From Neorhizobium huautlense (GTDB taxonomy: Bacteria > Pseudomonadota > Alphaproteobacteria > Rhizobiales > Rhizobiaceae): DNA of 64,000 nucleotides. Below are positions 31,956-41,111 of this stretch, piece after piece. The notes beneath the pieces were generated by a model, which was given only the letters and a program-made list of their open reading frames with translations, had not been told where the DNA came from and made no database searches. The stretch covers positions 124,001 through 188,000 of the forward strand of contig NZ_PVBM01000006.1 in the NCBI RefSeq assembly GCF_002968575.1, read 5' to 3'. Within the stretch, counting starts at the first letter, position 1, and every line of letters starts with the position of its first letter. The translations under genes and the position numbers were made by a program.

Positions 31956-32678
31956 ATGCCGAAGATCCGCAGGATGTCGCTCACCCAGGAACTGGTCGAT
32001 CTCTGCTTTCGCGATGAGACCGACCCGGGCCCTCCGCCCTCCTGGCAGCCGATGACCGAGGAGGATTATGCCTCGCTGACGGATCGCCTGACGCAGGAAG
32101 TCGGCGACGGGCCATTGTGGATCTTCGCCTATGGTTCACTGATCTGGAAGCCGGGCTTCGATTCCATCGCCTCGCGGCGGGCAACCGCATTCGGCTGGCA
32201 CCGTTCCTTCTCGCTCAGGATCGAGCGCGGCCGCGGCTCGCCCACGCAACCGGGACTGATGATGGTGCTTTCGCGCGGCGGGCGCTGCGACGGCGTGATC
32301 TACCGGGTGGCCGACGACGAAAAGCGGATGCAGATCGAAAAAGCGCTGCGCCGCGAGGTCAGCAATCGCGACAGCCTCACCTCGATGCGTTGGCTGCCGG
32401 TCAGGACCGAGGAGGGTGACACCGTGCGGGCGCTGACCTTCTGGGTCGGCGGGAACAGCCAGCGGCTCATTCGCCCGCTCCTGCCGCTTCACGATGTTGC
32501 ACCGGTTCTCGCCCGTGCCTGCGGGCACCGCGGCTCCTGCGCGGAATATCTCTACAATACCGTCGTGCATCTTTCTGATTTCGGCATCCACGACCGTAAC
32601 CTCTGGCGCCTGCAGGAACTGGTGGCGGAGGAAATCAAGGTGCTTCACGCCCAGACCTCGATTCGCGAACACGCATAA
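31956..32678 (+). CDS. chaC: Gamma-glutamylcyclotransferase (ChaC family)
   Basis: This 240-residue protein has the substrate loop FAYGSLIWKPGF near 55-66 and the catalytic Glu region in RRATAFGWHRSFSL...EKALRREV. ChaC enzymes degrade glutathione to 5-oxoproline and Cys-Gly. The AGGAAA site supports ATG 31956; 31974 is an alternative. A GST gene follows, so the pair may serve glutathione metabolism. Confidence 0.88.
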   Translation: MPKIRRMSLTQELVDLCFRDETDPGPPPSWQPMTEEDYASLTDRLTQEVGDGPLWIFAYGSLIWKPGFDSIASRRATAFGWHRSFSLRIERGRGSPTQPGLMMVLSRGGRCDGVIYRVADDEKRMQIEKALRREVSNRDSLTSMRWLPVRTEEGDTVRALTFWVGGNSQRLIRPLLPLHDVAPVLARACGHRGSCAEYLYNTVVHLSDFGIHDRNLWRLQELVAEEIKVLHAQTSIREHA

Positions 32679-32738
32679 CCGGTTGCATTGTCGAACCGGT
32701 TAGGCTATTCAAATACCGGTTTTACAGTGCAATCGGTT
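32677..32738. promoter_or_regulatory. Four-copy AACCGGTT array before the GST gene
   Basis: Copies lie at 32677 (AACCGGTT), 32694 (AACCGGTT), 32714 (TACCGGTT) and 32731 (AATCGGTT): spacing 17, 20 and 17 bp. The second copy falls between a TTGCAT (-35-like, 32683) and a TATTCA (-10-like, 32706), as an operator would. The binding protein is unknown. Confidence 0.55.
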
Positions 32739-32751
32739 TGGGAGACCGCAA

Positions 32752-33411
32752 ATGCGTCCAGTTCTCTATTTTCATCCGTTCTCGTCCTACTGCCAGAAGG
32801 TTCTGACGGCGGTTTACGAAAACGGTACCGCTTTCGACGCCCGTATGTTGGGACCTGAGGATCCCTCCGCCTATCAGGAACTCACCGCAATGTGGCCCGT
32901 GAAGCGCTTTCCGGTTCTGGTAGACGACGGAAAACCTGTCTTCGAGGCGACGATCATCATCGAATATCTGGGAGTTCACTATCCCGGACCGGTGAAGCTT
33001 ATTCCAGACGACTTCGATCAGGCGCTCGAGGTGCGGATGCTCGACCGGTTCTTTGACAACTATATTTCCACACCACAGCAGCGGATCGTCTTCAATGCCA
33101 TCAGGCCGGAAGACAAGCGCGATGCCTACGGCGTGCAGGAAGCGCGCGACATGCTGGATGCCGCCTATGGCTGGCTCGACCAGCGCATGGCGGGACGCGA
33201 GTGGGCGGCATGCGACCGGTTCAGCCTGGCCGACTGCGCGGCAGCACCCTTCCTCTTTTACGCCGACTGGACGCATGAGATTGCCGACCGCTTCGCCAAT
33301 GTGCGGGCCTATCGTTCGCGCCTGCTTGCCCGTCCCTCATTTGCGCGGGCGGTGGACGAAGCGCGGCCCTACCGGCAGCTATTTCCGCTCGGCGCCCCGG
33401 ACCGGGATTGA
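32752..33411 (+). CDS. Glutathione S-transferase
   Basis: This 219-residue protein has an N-terminal thioredoxin-like domain (YFHPFSSYCQKVLTAVYENG; PVKRFPVLVDDG; EATIIIEYL) and a C-terminal helical domain. It conjugates or reduces substrates with glutathione. GGGAGACC precedes the ATG. The upstream AACCGGTT array suggests inducible expression. Confidence 0.9.
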   Translation: MRPVLYFHPFSSYCQKVLTAVYENGTAFDARMLGPEDPSAYQELTAMWPVKRFPVLVDDGKPVFEATIIIEYLGVHYPGPVKLIPDDFDQALEVRMLDRFFDNYISTPQQRIVFNAIRPEDKRDAYGVQEARDMLDAAYGWLDQRMAGREWAACDRFSLADCAAAPFLFYADWTHEIADRFANVRAYRSRLLARPSFARAVDEARPYRQLFPLGAPDRD

Positions 33412-33509
33412 ACCGGGCAGGTCCAGCCAAAAGGTTGTCTTGACGCAGGAGAACTTGCCGTAGTTGTATTGCCCGTCATTTCTCGGCAAAGCGGTGCAAG
33501 GTGACTTCG

Positions 33510-34832
33510 ATGCTCGATGGACTGTCTTACCCGGTGATCGTCGTTCCAGGAATCACTGCAACCTATCTCGACGATCACTATGCGCTGCCGCCCGATACGG
33601 TCTGGTCGGTAATCAATAAGGATTACGACCGGTCCGCTCTGCATCCGGACAACCTGCGCTTCGAGGCGACCGAACCGGCGCTGGTGCGGGGCGGCCAGCT
33701 CTTCGAGAGCTGCTACCGGGAACTCATCGAGGAGCTGCGCTACAATCTGAGAGCGAGGGAGACCGAACCGGTGCCGGTCTATCCCTTTTCATACGACTGG
33801 CGGCAACCGCTCGACGATACGGCCCAACAGCTCGGCCGGATGATCGACGAGGTGATCGCACGCACCTTGCTGATGCGCCACTACGACAAGAAAAACTACG
33901 GGGCCGATCCCAAGGTCAATCTTGTCGGCCATTCCATGGGCGGGCTGGTGATCACCAATTATTTGCGGAGATTCGGAAGCGCGAAGAAGGTGGCGAAGGT
34001 GGTGACGCTCGCAACTCCCTATCGCGGCTCCTTCGAAGCCGTGATCAAGATTGCGACGGGAACGGCAAATCTCGGCACCTCGCCGCCAAGTTCTCGCGAG
34101 CGGGAGGCGGCGCGCATGACGCCGTCGCTCTATCATCTCCTGCCGGATCTTCCAGACGCCATGACAATCGAAGATGCGTCGCTGCCGAAAACCCTCTTCG
34201 ACCCCGCCGTCTGGCAACCCTCCATCACGGAAACGATCGCGGAATACATTCGTCTGCGCGGGCTGAGGCAGGCGGACCGGCAGCAACAGGCACGGACGCT
34301 TTTCAAGGCCCTGCTCGACGACGCGAAAGCGACCCGTCAGGCGCTTGCCGGGTTCAAACTCGACGATACCTCGCTTTCAGAGGAGGACTGGCTTTGCGTT
34401 GTCGGCGTCGATGCAGACACCCGCGTCGCGCTGAAGATCGCGCAACGTCAGGGGCGTGCGGAATTCGAGTTCAGGAGCAGCGACCGGGACAACAAGTGGG
34501 GCAATGCGGATGACGGCATTCGGCGCCGGACGGGCGACGGCACCGTGCCCTATGACGGCGCCATCCCGCATTTCCTTCCACTGGAGCGGTTGGTCTGCGT
34601 TCGCCCGCACGATTACGGCTATTGGGAATTGACCGATCGGGCCGCCACCCAATTCGCCGGCTTCCACGGCATCCTGCCCAACATGGATATGCTGCATCGA
34701 CTGATCGTGCGTTTCTTCAAGAAACAGCGGGATACGCATGGCAATACCTGGGGCTCGCCACCTGTCGGCGTCAGCAAGGAAAGCTGGCGGCCTCCGCTCG
34801 TCGGAGGCCTGGAAGCCAAGAACAGGGCATAG
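33510..34832 (+). CDS. LCAT/PGAP1-like alpha/beta hydrolase
   Basis: This 440-residue protein has an N-terminal IVVPGITATYL loop, a nucleophile elbow GHSMGG near 142-147 and a late TGDGTVPYDG (catalytic Asp region) with H in CVRPHDYGYW or GFHGIL. There is no signal peptide, so a cytosolic lipase, acyltransferase or esterase is likely. ATG 33510 is chosen over an in-frame GTG nine bases earlier. Confidence 0.8.
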   Translation: MLDGLSYPVIVVPGITATYLDDHYALPPDTVWSVINKDYDRSALHPDNLRFEATEPALVRGGQLFESCYRELIEELRYNLRARETEPVPVYPFSYDWRQPLDDTAQQLGRMIDEVIARTLLMRHYDKKNYGADPKVNLVGHSMGGLVITNYLRRFGSAKKVAKVVTLATPYRGSFEAVIKIATGTANLGTSPPSSREREAARMTPSLYHLLPDLPDAMTIEDASLPKTLFDPAVWQPSITETIAEYIRLRGLRQADRQQQARTLFKALLDDAKATRQALAGFKLDDTSLSEEDWLCVVGVDADTRVALKIAQRQGRAEFEFRSSDRDNKWGNADDGIRRRTGDGTVPYDGAIPHFLPLERLVCVRPHDYGYWELTDRAATQFAGFHGILPNMDMLHRLIVRFFKKQRDTHGNTWGSPPVGVSKESWRPPLVGGLEAKNRA

Positions 34833-34851
34833 CGTTGCCGGCAAAAAGACG

Positions 34852-35187
34852 TCAGAAGCTGCTGTCAGTCGCAATCGCATGGCCGTGCATGGCGGCCCAG
34901 ATCATCCGGACCTCGCGCCGGAGAACCGCACTGGGACGCACGCCCCCGCTCGAATAATTGCTGTATTTCTGCCGATAGGCCTCGATGAAGGTCGTCACGG
35001 CTTCCATCACATCGTCGTGCTGAATCACCTTGCGGCGCAGCTCCTCCCGCTCCGAATGCAGCATTTCAAAAGTTTGGACCAGCAACCTCAGGTCTTCCAT
35101 GGGGATGCTGAGATGCGGCCGCTCGGCGGAAGCGGCGCTGACTTCGGCGCGGAGACGGTCGAGGATTTCGTTGAGTTGTTCGGACAT
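34852..35187 (-). CDS. Coiled-coil hypothetical protein
   Basis: This 111-residue protein from ATG 35187 starts MSEQLNEILDRLRAEVSAAS. It has two long helices and a basic end (LRREVRMIWAAMHGHA). Function unknown. It follows the LysR gene on the same strand with an 86-base gap. Confidence 0.55.
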   Translation of the reverse strand: MSEQLNEILDRLRAEVSAASAERPHLSIPMEDLRLLVQTFEMLHSEREELRRKVIQHDDVMEAVTTFIEAYRQKYSNYSSGGVRPSAVLRREVRMIWAAMHGHAIATDSSF

Positions 35188-35273
35188 GGTCAGATTCTCC
35201 TGAGCCCACCGGATATCCCAAGAAAATCGGCCAAACCATGGCAGGAATGAGGCGATTAGGACACAGTGCGTGA

Positions 35274-36167
35274 TCAAAGACGCGCCGCCAGGAAATCAAT
35301 ATAGGCGCGGATACGCACCGCCAGATGCTCGTGGCCCGCGTAAACGGCGTGGATTTCCTCTATATCCTCCGGGTTGAAATCCTCAAGGACCGGAATAAGA
35401 CGCCCCGCCTGGATATCCGGCTCCACATGAAAACGGCCGACACGCCCGATGCCGAGGCCGGCAAGGCAGAACTGCCGGATGATGGAGCCACTGCTGGCCT
35501 TCAGGCTTCCCGAGACGGGGCGGATATCACGCCGCCCGGTTTGCGGATCACGAAACGGCCAGCCTTCCACCGCGCGGCGGAAATTGAAGTTGATGCAATT
35601 GTGGCGGGAAAGATCGGCCGGCGTTTCCGGCGTGCCGTGCCTTTGAAGGTAGCTGGGCGAAGCCATTACCACCTGCCGGCTTTCGCCAAGCTTTCTGGCC
35701 ATCAGAGCCGAATCGCGCAGCGATCCGTGGCGAATCGCGATATCTACCCGCTCGCGAATCAGGTCGACCACATCGTCGGTCAGTGTGATATCGAGCTGCA
35801 CCTCCGGAAAGAGCTGCAGGAATTCGTCCGCCAGCGGAAGGACGTATCTTTCCCCGAAGCCGACCGAGGCGTTGATGGAAAGCGGCCCGCGCGGCAGCAT
35901 CCGCCCCCCACCGGACACGACCTCTTCGGTATCGGCGATCTCTGCAAGGATGCGCTGCGCGCGCGCCAGATACGTTTCGCCTTCCGGCGTGAGCTGCAGC
36001 AGGCGGGTTGAGCGAACCACAAGACGCGTTCCGAGACGGTTTTCGAGACGCGTCACGAGCTTGCTCACCGCCGACGGAGAGAGCTTCAGCTTGCGCCCGG
36101 CGGCGGAAAAGCTTTTGAGCTCCGCGGCGAGCGCGAAGACTTCCATTTCGCCGGCACGGTTGTCCAT
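35274..36167 (-). CDS. LysR-family transcriptional regulator
   Basis: This 297-residue protein has a winged helix at 10-60 (FSAAGRKLKLSPSAVSKLVTRLENRLG) and a substrate-binding domain. It is divergent from an MFS efflux gene 159 bases away and probably regulates it together with the aldo/keto reductases beyond. The inducer is unknown. Confidence 0.92.
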   Translation of the reverse strand: MDNRAGEMEVFALAAELKSFSAAGRKLKLSPSAVSKLVTRLENRLGTRLVVRSTRLLQLTPEGETYLARAQRILAEIADTEEVVSGGGRMLPRGPLSINASVGFGERYVLPLADEFLQLFPEVQLDITLTDDVVDLIRERVDIAIRHGSLRDSALMARKLGESRQVVMASPSYLQRHGTPETPADLSRHNCINFNFRRAVEGWPFRDPQTGRRDIRPVSGSLKASSGSIIRQFCLAGLGIGRVGRFHVEPDIQAGRLIPVLEDFNPEDIEEIHAVYAGHEHLAVRIRAYIDFLAARL

Positions 36168-36325
36168 TCCTCATCACCTGTGACTTAAATTCACAAATGA
36201 TTATCCGCTTGTGCGGCTACACAGGCAAGTCCCCGATGACGATATTGCAGTGCAGAAGGCCTCCTGGTCATCCAGGGGCCAATGACCATCAACTCCCTTT
36301 CTCCCAAAGACGAGGATCCAAGCCA

Positions 36326-37519
36326 ATGCCTCTCGCTCTCTACGCGTTGACGGCCGGTGCCTTCGGCATCGGGGTCACCGAATTCGTCATCATGGGCCTG
36401 CTGATCGACGTCAGCAGCGACCTCGGCGTGTCGATCTCCGCCGCCGGCTTGCTGATTTCCGGCTACGCGCTCGGCGTCGTGGTCGGTGCGCCCATTCTCG
36501 GCGCGCTCGCCGGTAGGTGGTCGCGGAAAACCCTGCTGGTGAGCCTGATGATGGTGTTCACCATCGGCAATCTCGCCTGCGCGCTCGCACCCGACTACTG
36601 GACGCTGATGGCCGCGCGTGTGCTGACCGCATTCGCCCATGCCTCCTTCTTCGGCGTCGGCTCTGTCGTCGCCACCAGCCTTGTTGCTCCGGGCAGGCAA
36701 GCCTCCGCCATCGCCGTCATGTTCACGGGCCTGACGGTCGCAAACGTCCTCGGCGTGCCCTTCGGCACCTGGCTCGGTCAGGCCTATGGCTGGCGCTCGA
36801 CCTTTTTTGCCGTGACCGCAATCGGCATTGTCGCGCTCGCAGTCATCGCGCTTCTCGTTCCGAAGGACAAGCCCTCCGAGGACAGGCAAGAGGCTTCACA
36901 GAGCGTGCTGGCCGTGCTCGGCCGCCGCTCCGTCATCCTCGGTCTGCTGACCACCGTGCTCTCCTGGGTCGGCGTTTTTGCGGGCTTCACCTATATCGCG
37001 CCGATCCTGACCGGGATCACCGGCTTTTCCGAAGCCGCCGTCTCGCCGATCCTGCTCGTCTTCGGCGGCGGACTGGTCATCGGCAATCTCCTCGGCGGCC
37101 GTTTCGCGGACCGGTATCTCGTGCCGACGATCGTTGCGAGCCTCGTCGCGCTCTCCGCCGTCCTCATCGCCATGACCGCGGCGATCCACCAGCCGGTATT
37201 TGCCGTCATCGCCATCGGTCTGTTCGGCGCTGCAGCCTTCGCCACAGTCTCGCCTCTGCAGATCTGGGTGCTTCAGAAGGCTGAAGGCGCCGGCCAGGGG
37301 CTCGCCTCCTCCTTCAATATCGCAGCCTTCAATCTGGGTAACGCGATCGGCGCCTGGCTCGGCGGCGCGGTGATCGATGACGGCCCCGGCCTCGGTTTTG
37401 TCACTCTCATTGCCGGGCTTGTCCCGCTTGCGGCTCTGGCCGTGGCGCTGATTGCCATCCGGCTGGACCGCCAGAACACCGATACGCCCGCTGCCGCGCT
37501 TGCCTGCCCCGCCGAATAG
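36326..37519 (+). CDS. MFS transporter, DHA1 family (arabinose-efflux/AraJ-like)
   Basis: This 397-residue 12-helix permease starts at ATG 36326 (GAGGA nine bases upstream). Motifs include LAGRWSRKTLL after helix 2 and GGRFADRYLVP in the second half. It is a drug or metabolite exporter with unknown substrate. It is followed 22 bases later by an aldo/keto reductase, so the two likely form an operon under the divergent LysR. Confidence 0.9.
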   Translation: MPLALYALTAGAFGIGVTEFVIMGLLIDVSSDLGVSISAAGLLISGYALGVVVGAPILGALAGRWSRKTLLVSLMMVFTIGNLACALAPDYWTLMAARVLTAFAHASFFGVGSVVATSLVAPGRQASAIAVMFTGLTVANVLGVPFGTWLGQAYGWRSTFFAVTAIGIVALAVIALLVPKDKPSEDRQEASQSVLAVLGRRSVILGLLTTVLSWVGVFAGFTYIAPILTGITGFSEAAVSPILLVFGGGLVIGNLLGGRFADRYLVPTIVASLVALSAVLIAMTAAIHQPVFAVIAIGLFGAAAFATVSPLQIWVLQKAEGAGQGLASSFNIAAFNLGNAIGAWLGGAVIDDGPGLGFVTLIAGLVPLAALAVALIAIRLDRQNTDTPAAALACPAE

Positions 37520-37541
37520 AACTTCAACAAGGATAGAAGCC

Positions 37542-38579
37542 ATGGAATATCGCAATCTCGGACAATCAGGCCTTAGGGTGCCAGTCTTGAGTTTCGGAGC
37601 CGGCACATTCGGCGGCTCCGGTCCGCTCTTCAGCCATTGGGGCACGACCGATGTGGCACAAGCCCGCCGCCTCGTCGATATCTGCCTCGAAGCCGGCGTC
37701 AACCTGTTCGACACGGCCGACGTTTATTCGAACGGTGCTTCGGAAGAGGTGCTCGGGCAGGCGATCAAGGGCCGGCGGGACCAGGTGCTGATCTCCACCA
37801 AGGCCAGCCTGCCGACCAGCGACGGGCCGAACGACTGGGGCTCCTCCCGCTCCCGCCTGATTGCTTCCGTCGAGGCCGCATTGAAGCGGCTCGATACCGA
37901 TCATATCGACATCTTCCAACTGCACGCCTTCGACGCCTCCACGCCGGTCGAGGAAGTGGTTTCGACGCTCGATCAGCTCGTTAAGGACGGAAAGCTGCGC
38001 TATATTGGCGTCTCAAACTTCTCCGGCTGGCAGATCATGAAGTCGCTCGCTGCCGCCGAAAAACATGGTCAGACCCGCTATGTGGCGAACCAGGTCTATT
38101 ATTCGCTGGTCGGCCGCGACTACGAATGGGATCTGATGCCGCTCGGGAAGGACCAGGGGCTCGGCGCGCTCGTCTGGAGCCCGCTCGGCTGGGGGCGGCT
38201 CACCGGCAAGATCAGCAGAAACAAGCCGATCCCGGCCAGCAGCCGTCTGCACGAGACCGCGGATTTCGGCCCGCCCGTGGACGAAGAATTGCTTTACCGC
38301 GTTGTCGATGCGCTGGAAGAGGTGGCTACCGAAACGGAGAAATCCGTGCCGCAGGTGGCGATCAACTGGCTGGTCGGCCGGCCGACTGTCTCCTCGGTCA
38401 TCATCGGCGCCCGCAACGAGGAGCAGCTTCGCCAGAATCTCGGCGCCGTCGGCTGGTCGCTGACGAAAGAGCAGGTCGAAAAGCTCGATGCGGTGAGCAC
38501 GGTGACGGCTCCCTATCCGCATTTCCCCTATCGCCGGCAGGAGGGTTTTGCCCGTCTCAATCCACCGATTGCGGGGTAA
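37542..38579 (+). CDS. Aldo/keto reductase (AKR, potassium-channel-beta/YajO-like)
   Basis: This 345-residue NADPH oxidoreductase has the catalytic Asp and Tyr in NLFDTADVYSNG, Lys in ISTKASL and His in IFQLHAFD, plus a nucleotide site SSVIIGARNEEQL. It reduces aldehydes or ketones. Third gene of the LysR-linked cluster. Confidence 0.9.
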   Translation: MEYRNLGQSGLRVPVLSFGAGTFGGSGPLFSHWGTTDVAQARRLVDICLEAGVNLFDTADVYSNGASEEVLGQAIKGRRDQVLISTKASLPTSDGPNDWGSSRSRLIASVEAALKRLDTDHIDIFQLHAFDASTPVEEVVSTLDQLVKDGKLRYIGVSNFSGWQIMKSLAAAEKHGQTRYVANQVYYSLVGRDYEWDLMPLGKDQGLGALVWSPLGWGRLTGKISRNKPIPASSRLHETADFGPPVDEELLYRVVDALEEVATETEKSVPQVAINWLVGRPTVSSVIIGARNEEQLRQNLGAVGWSLTKEQVEKLDAVSTVTAPYPHFPYRRQEGFARLNPPIAG

Positions 38580-38681
38580 CATCCGAAAGGACGGAGGTTG
38601 ATCCGGCAAGAAATCGGTCCATTTAATACGGGCCTTTCGTTTCAGGCCCGGCGCATGTCGGGCTTCCCACAGGAGTTCCAG

Positions 38682-39509
38682 ATGTTCACAGTCAGCGCCA
38701 ACGGCGCCAATATGCCAGCCCTTGGCTTCGGCACCTTCCGCATGCCCGACGAAGACGTTTTCCGCGTACTGCCGGAAGCCCTGAAGCTCGGCTTTCGCCA
38801 TGTCGATACGGCGCAAATCTACGGCAACGAAGCCTCCGTCGGCGAGGTCATCGCCAAGTCCGGAATTCCGCGTGCCGACATCTTTCTCACCACCAAGGTG
38901 TGGGTCGACAAGGTGGGCCACAACGCTTTTATCGCATCGGTCGACGAAAGCCTGAGGAAGCTTAAGACCGATCATGTCGATCTCCTGCTCCTCCACTGGC
39001 CGCAAAGCGAGATGCCGCTTGCCGACCGCATCGGCGCACTGAATGACCTCGTCAAAGCCGGCAAGGTGAAGAACATCGGCGTTTCCAATTTCTCGACCGC
39101 GCTGATGGCCGAGGCCGTGAAGCTTTCAGATGCGCCGATCGCCACCAACCAGGTGGAGTACCATCCGTATCTGAGCCAGGCGAAAGTGCTGAGCGAGGCG
39201 CGCAAGCACGGCATGTCTCTGACCGCCTATTACCTGATGGCAGACGGCAAGGTGCCAAGTGACGCGCTTTTGAAGGATATCGGCGCCAAGCACGGGAAGA
39301 CGGCCGCGCAGGTGGTGTTGCGCTGGGCGATCCAGCAGAAGGACGTGATCGCTCTTTCAAAGACCGCCACCGTTTCCCGCCTGGCCGAAAACTTCGACGT
39401 CTTCGATTTCGCCCTGTCGCTGGACGAGATGGAAGCGATCCACGGCCTCGCTCGCCCGAACGGCCGCATCGTCAACCCGGGGCATCTCGCGCCGGAATGG
39501 GATAAGTGA
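38682..39509 (+). CDS. Aldo/keto reductase (2,5-diketogluconate reductase-like)
   Basis: This 275-residue AKR has the tetrad in HVDTAQIYGNE (Asp, Tyr), TTKVW (Lys) and LLLHWP (His). ATG 38682 with AGGAG eight bases upstream is used, and the open frame upstream is ignored. Its similarity to the preceding gene is only at family level, so this is not a recent duplicate. A 10-bp-stem terminator follows. Confidence 0.9.
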   Translation: MFTVSANGANMPALGFGTFRMPDEDVFRVLPEALKLGFRHVDTAQIYGNEASVGEVIAKSGIPRADIFLTTKVWVDKVGHNAFIASVDESLRKLKTDHVDLLLLHWPQSEMPLADRIGALNDLVKAGKVKNIGVSNFSTALMAEAVKLSDAPIATNQVEYHPYLSQAKVLSEARKHGMSLTAYYLMADGKVPSDALLKDIGAKHGKTAAQVVLRWAIQQKDVIALSKTATVSRLAENFDVFDFALSLDEMEAIHGLARPNGRIVNPGHLAPEWDK

Positions 39510-39512
39510 GCG

Positions 39513-39542
39513 TACCGTCTCCCTCGCGCGAAGGAGACGGTA
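39513..39542. terminator. Terminator between AKR and RTX genes
   Basis: TACCGTCTCC (39513-39522) pairs perfectly with GGAGACGGTA (39533-39542) between two convergent stops. Confidence 0.65.
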
Positions 39543-39549
39543 TGTATCC

Positions 39550-40944
39550 TCAAACGAAATAGAAGTCCTCCGCGGCAACCGCCGTGCCGCGGTTGACGGC
39601 AGCAAAGATTACCGCCGCTCCGTCGCCGGAGCCGTCAGCGTCGAACAAGAGACGACCGGAGCAGGCGTCGTAGATGATCCGGTCGCCCTCGTCCAAAGCG
39701 CGCCTGCCCTCCACGAAGGCATCGGCATCGAGTGCTCCCGGTGCGGCCCCGCCGAAAACCGAACCCGCCAGCCGGAACATATCGTCGGCAGCGATGAAGT
39801 CTTCTATCCTGTCGCGGTTTTCCGGTGTGAGCGGTGCATCGAACAAGAAGGTGTCGCGTCCCTCCCCGCCGACGAGCACATCGCGGCCGGCACCGCCGGC
39901 GAGGACATCATTGCCGGCGTCGCCGTAGAGGTGATCCCGGCCCGCGCCTCCGACGACCTCGTCATTGCCCGCACCGCCGCGCAAACGGTCGTTGCCGGTT
40001 CCGCCATCGATCAGATCCCCGAACCGGCTGCCGGTGATCCGGTCGTCGCCGCCGAGTGCCGCAAGCAGCACCGGATGATCGCTTGCGTCATAGCTGAAGA
40101 CATTTCTGGCATCGGTGAGCGTGATCTCTTCGGCGGGCGGTTCGATCGTGATCGTGATGGTCGCCATATTGCTGTTGCCCTGGCCATCGGTGGCATAAAC
40201 CGTGAACGTGTCGGTGCCGATAAAGCCGGCGGCCGGCGTATAGTCGAAGACATTGCCGTTCAGATAGGTGGAATGATGATGCAGGCTGCCGCCATAACTG
40301 CCCTGCGGGAAGGGATAATATCCTTCGTCGAATTGCGTCTCCTGCTCCAGCGTGCCGTGATCAGGACCATCCACGACGACGAAAGTCAGGAGATCATAGT
40401 CGATATCCGAAGCACTGAAGCGGACGTCGATCAGGGTTTCGCCCGGCGAAAGCTGAAAGTCCATGTCGTTGACGGTCGGTGCATGGTTGACGAAGGTTTC
40501 GGGCGCGATCGCGCCGCCTTCCAGAATGATCTGGTGCTCACCATACTGGGTGTTCTGGCCGCCATAATATTCGTTGGCGCCTAGCCAGGTCACCGTGATG
40601 TCGTCCGGGCTGGCCGCGGTTACCGAAATGACCTCGGTCGAAAGATAGGCGGCCTGGGCCGAGAGAGCCCGGATGAAATTGCCCTCGTTGTCGAATACGA
40701 ACGTTTCGAGCGTCGTGAAGAGCTCCGTTCGGCCGTCATTGGTGAAGGTCGTGACGGTAAAGAAGCCTTCGAACACGTCAACGGAGGCGAGATCGACCCA
40801 GCCGAAAGGAAAATCCGTGCGGGCGCCGACCGGTCCGAGCACGTCACCATCGGTTTCAGTGATGTTGAAGAGGATCGCGTCCGGGCTCTGATTGTCGGTG
40901 TCTTCCCATATCTCAAGCTCACTGCCGTTGCTCAAAGTGGGCAT
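39550..40944 (-). CDS. RTX calcium-binding repeat protein, type I secreted
   Basis: This is an acidic 464-residue protein without a signal peptide. A cadherin-like segment near 165-275 (NHAPTVNDMDF... FTVYATDGQGNSN) precedes six or so GGxGxD nonapeptides (GGTGNDRLR, GGAGNDEVV, GGAGRDHLYG) around 310-375. The C-terminus (GTAVAAEDFYFV) looks like a type I secretion signal. The role could be surface, matrix or symbiosis-related; no enzymatic domain is seen. No ABC exporter gene is adjacent. Confidence 0.85.
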   Translation of the reverse strand: MPTLSNGSELEIWEDTDNQSPDAILFNITETDGDVLGPVGARTDFPFGWVDLASVDVFEGFFTVTTFTNDGRTELFTTLETFVFDNEGNFIRALSAQAAYLSTEVISVTAASPDDITVTWLGANEYYGGQNTQYGEHQIILEGGAIAPETFVNHAPTVNDMDFQLSPGETLIDVRFSASDIDYDLLTFVVVDGPDHGTLEQETQFDEGYYPFPQGSYGGSLHHHSTYLNGNVFDYTPAAGFIGTDTFTVYATDGQGNSNMATITITIEPPAEEITLTDARNVFSYDASDHPVLLAALGGDDRITGSRFGDLIDGGTGNDRLRGGAGNDEVVGGAGRDHLYGDAGNDVLAGGAGRDVLVGGEGRDTFLFDAPLTPENRDRIEDFIAADDMFRLAGSVFGGAAPGALDADAFVEGRRALDEGDRIIYDACSGRLLFDADGSGDGAAVIFAAVNRGTAVAAEDFYFV

Positions 40945-41111
40945 GGTCTCGTCCTTCGCTGTCGGGGAAACGGATCTGCGGATGTCCCAGCCAGAAGCGA
41001 CATAGGCCGGCGGATGAGGAGATCAAGAAGCGGCAATCACGGCCGGACATTTGTTTCGTCCGGCCGCCACGTCGCTGGCGGTCGACGCTCTCCCCGTTCC
41101 GCAAAAGCCGG

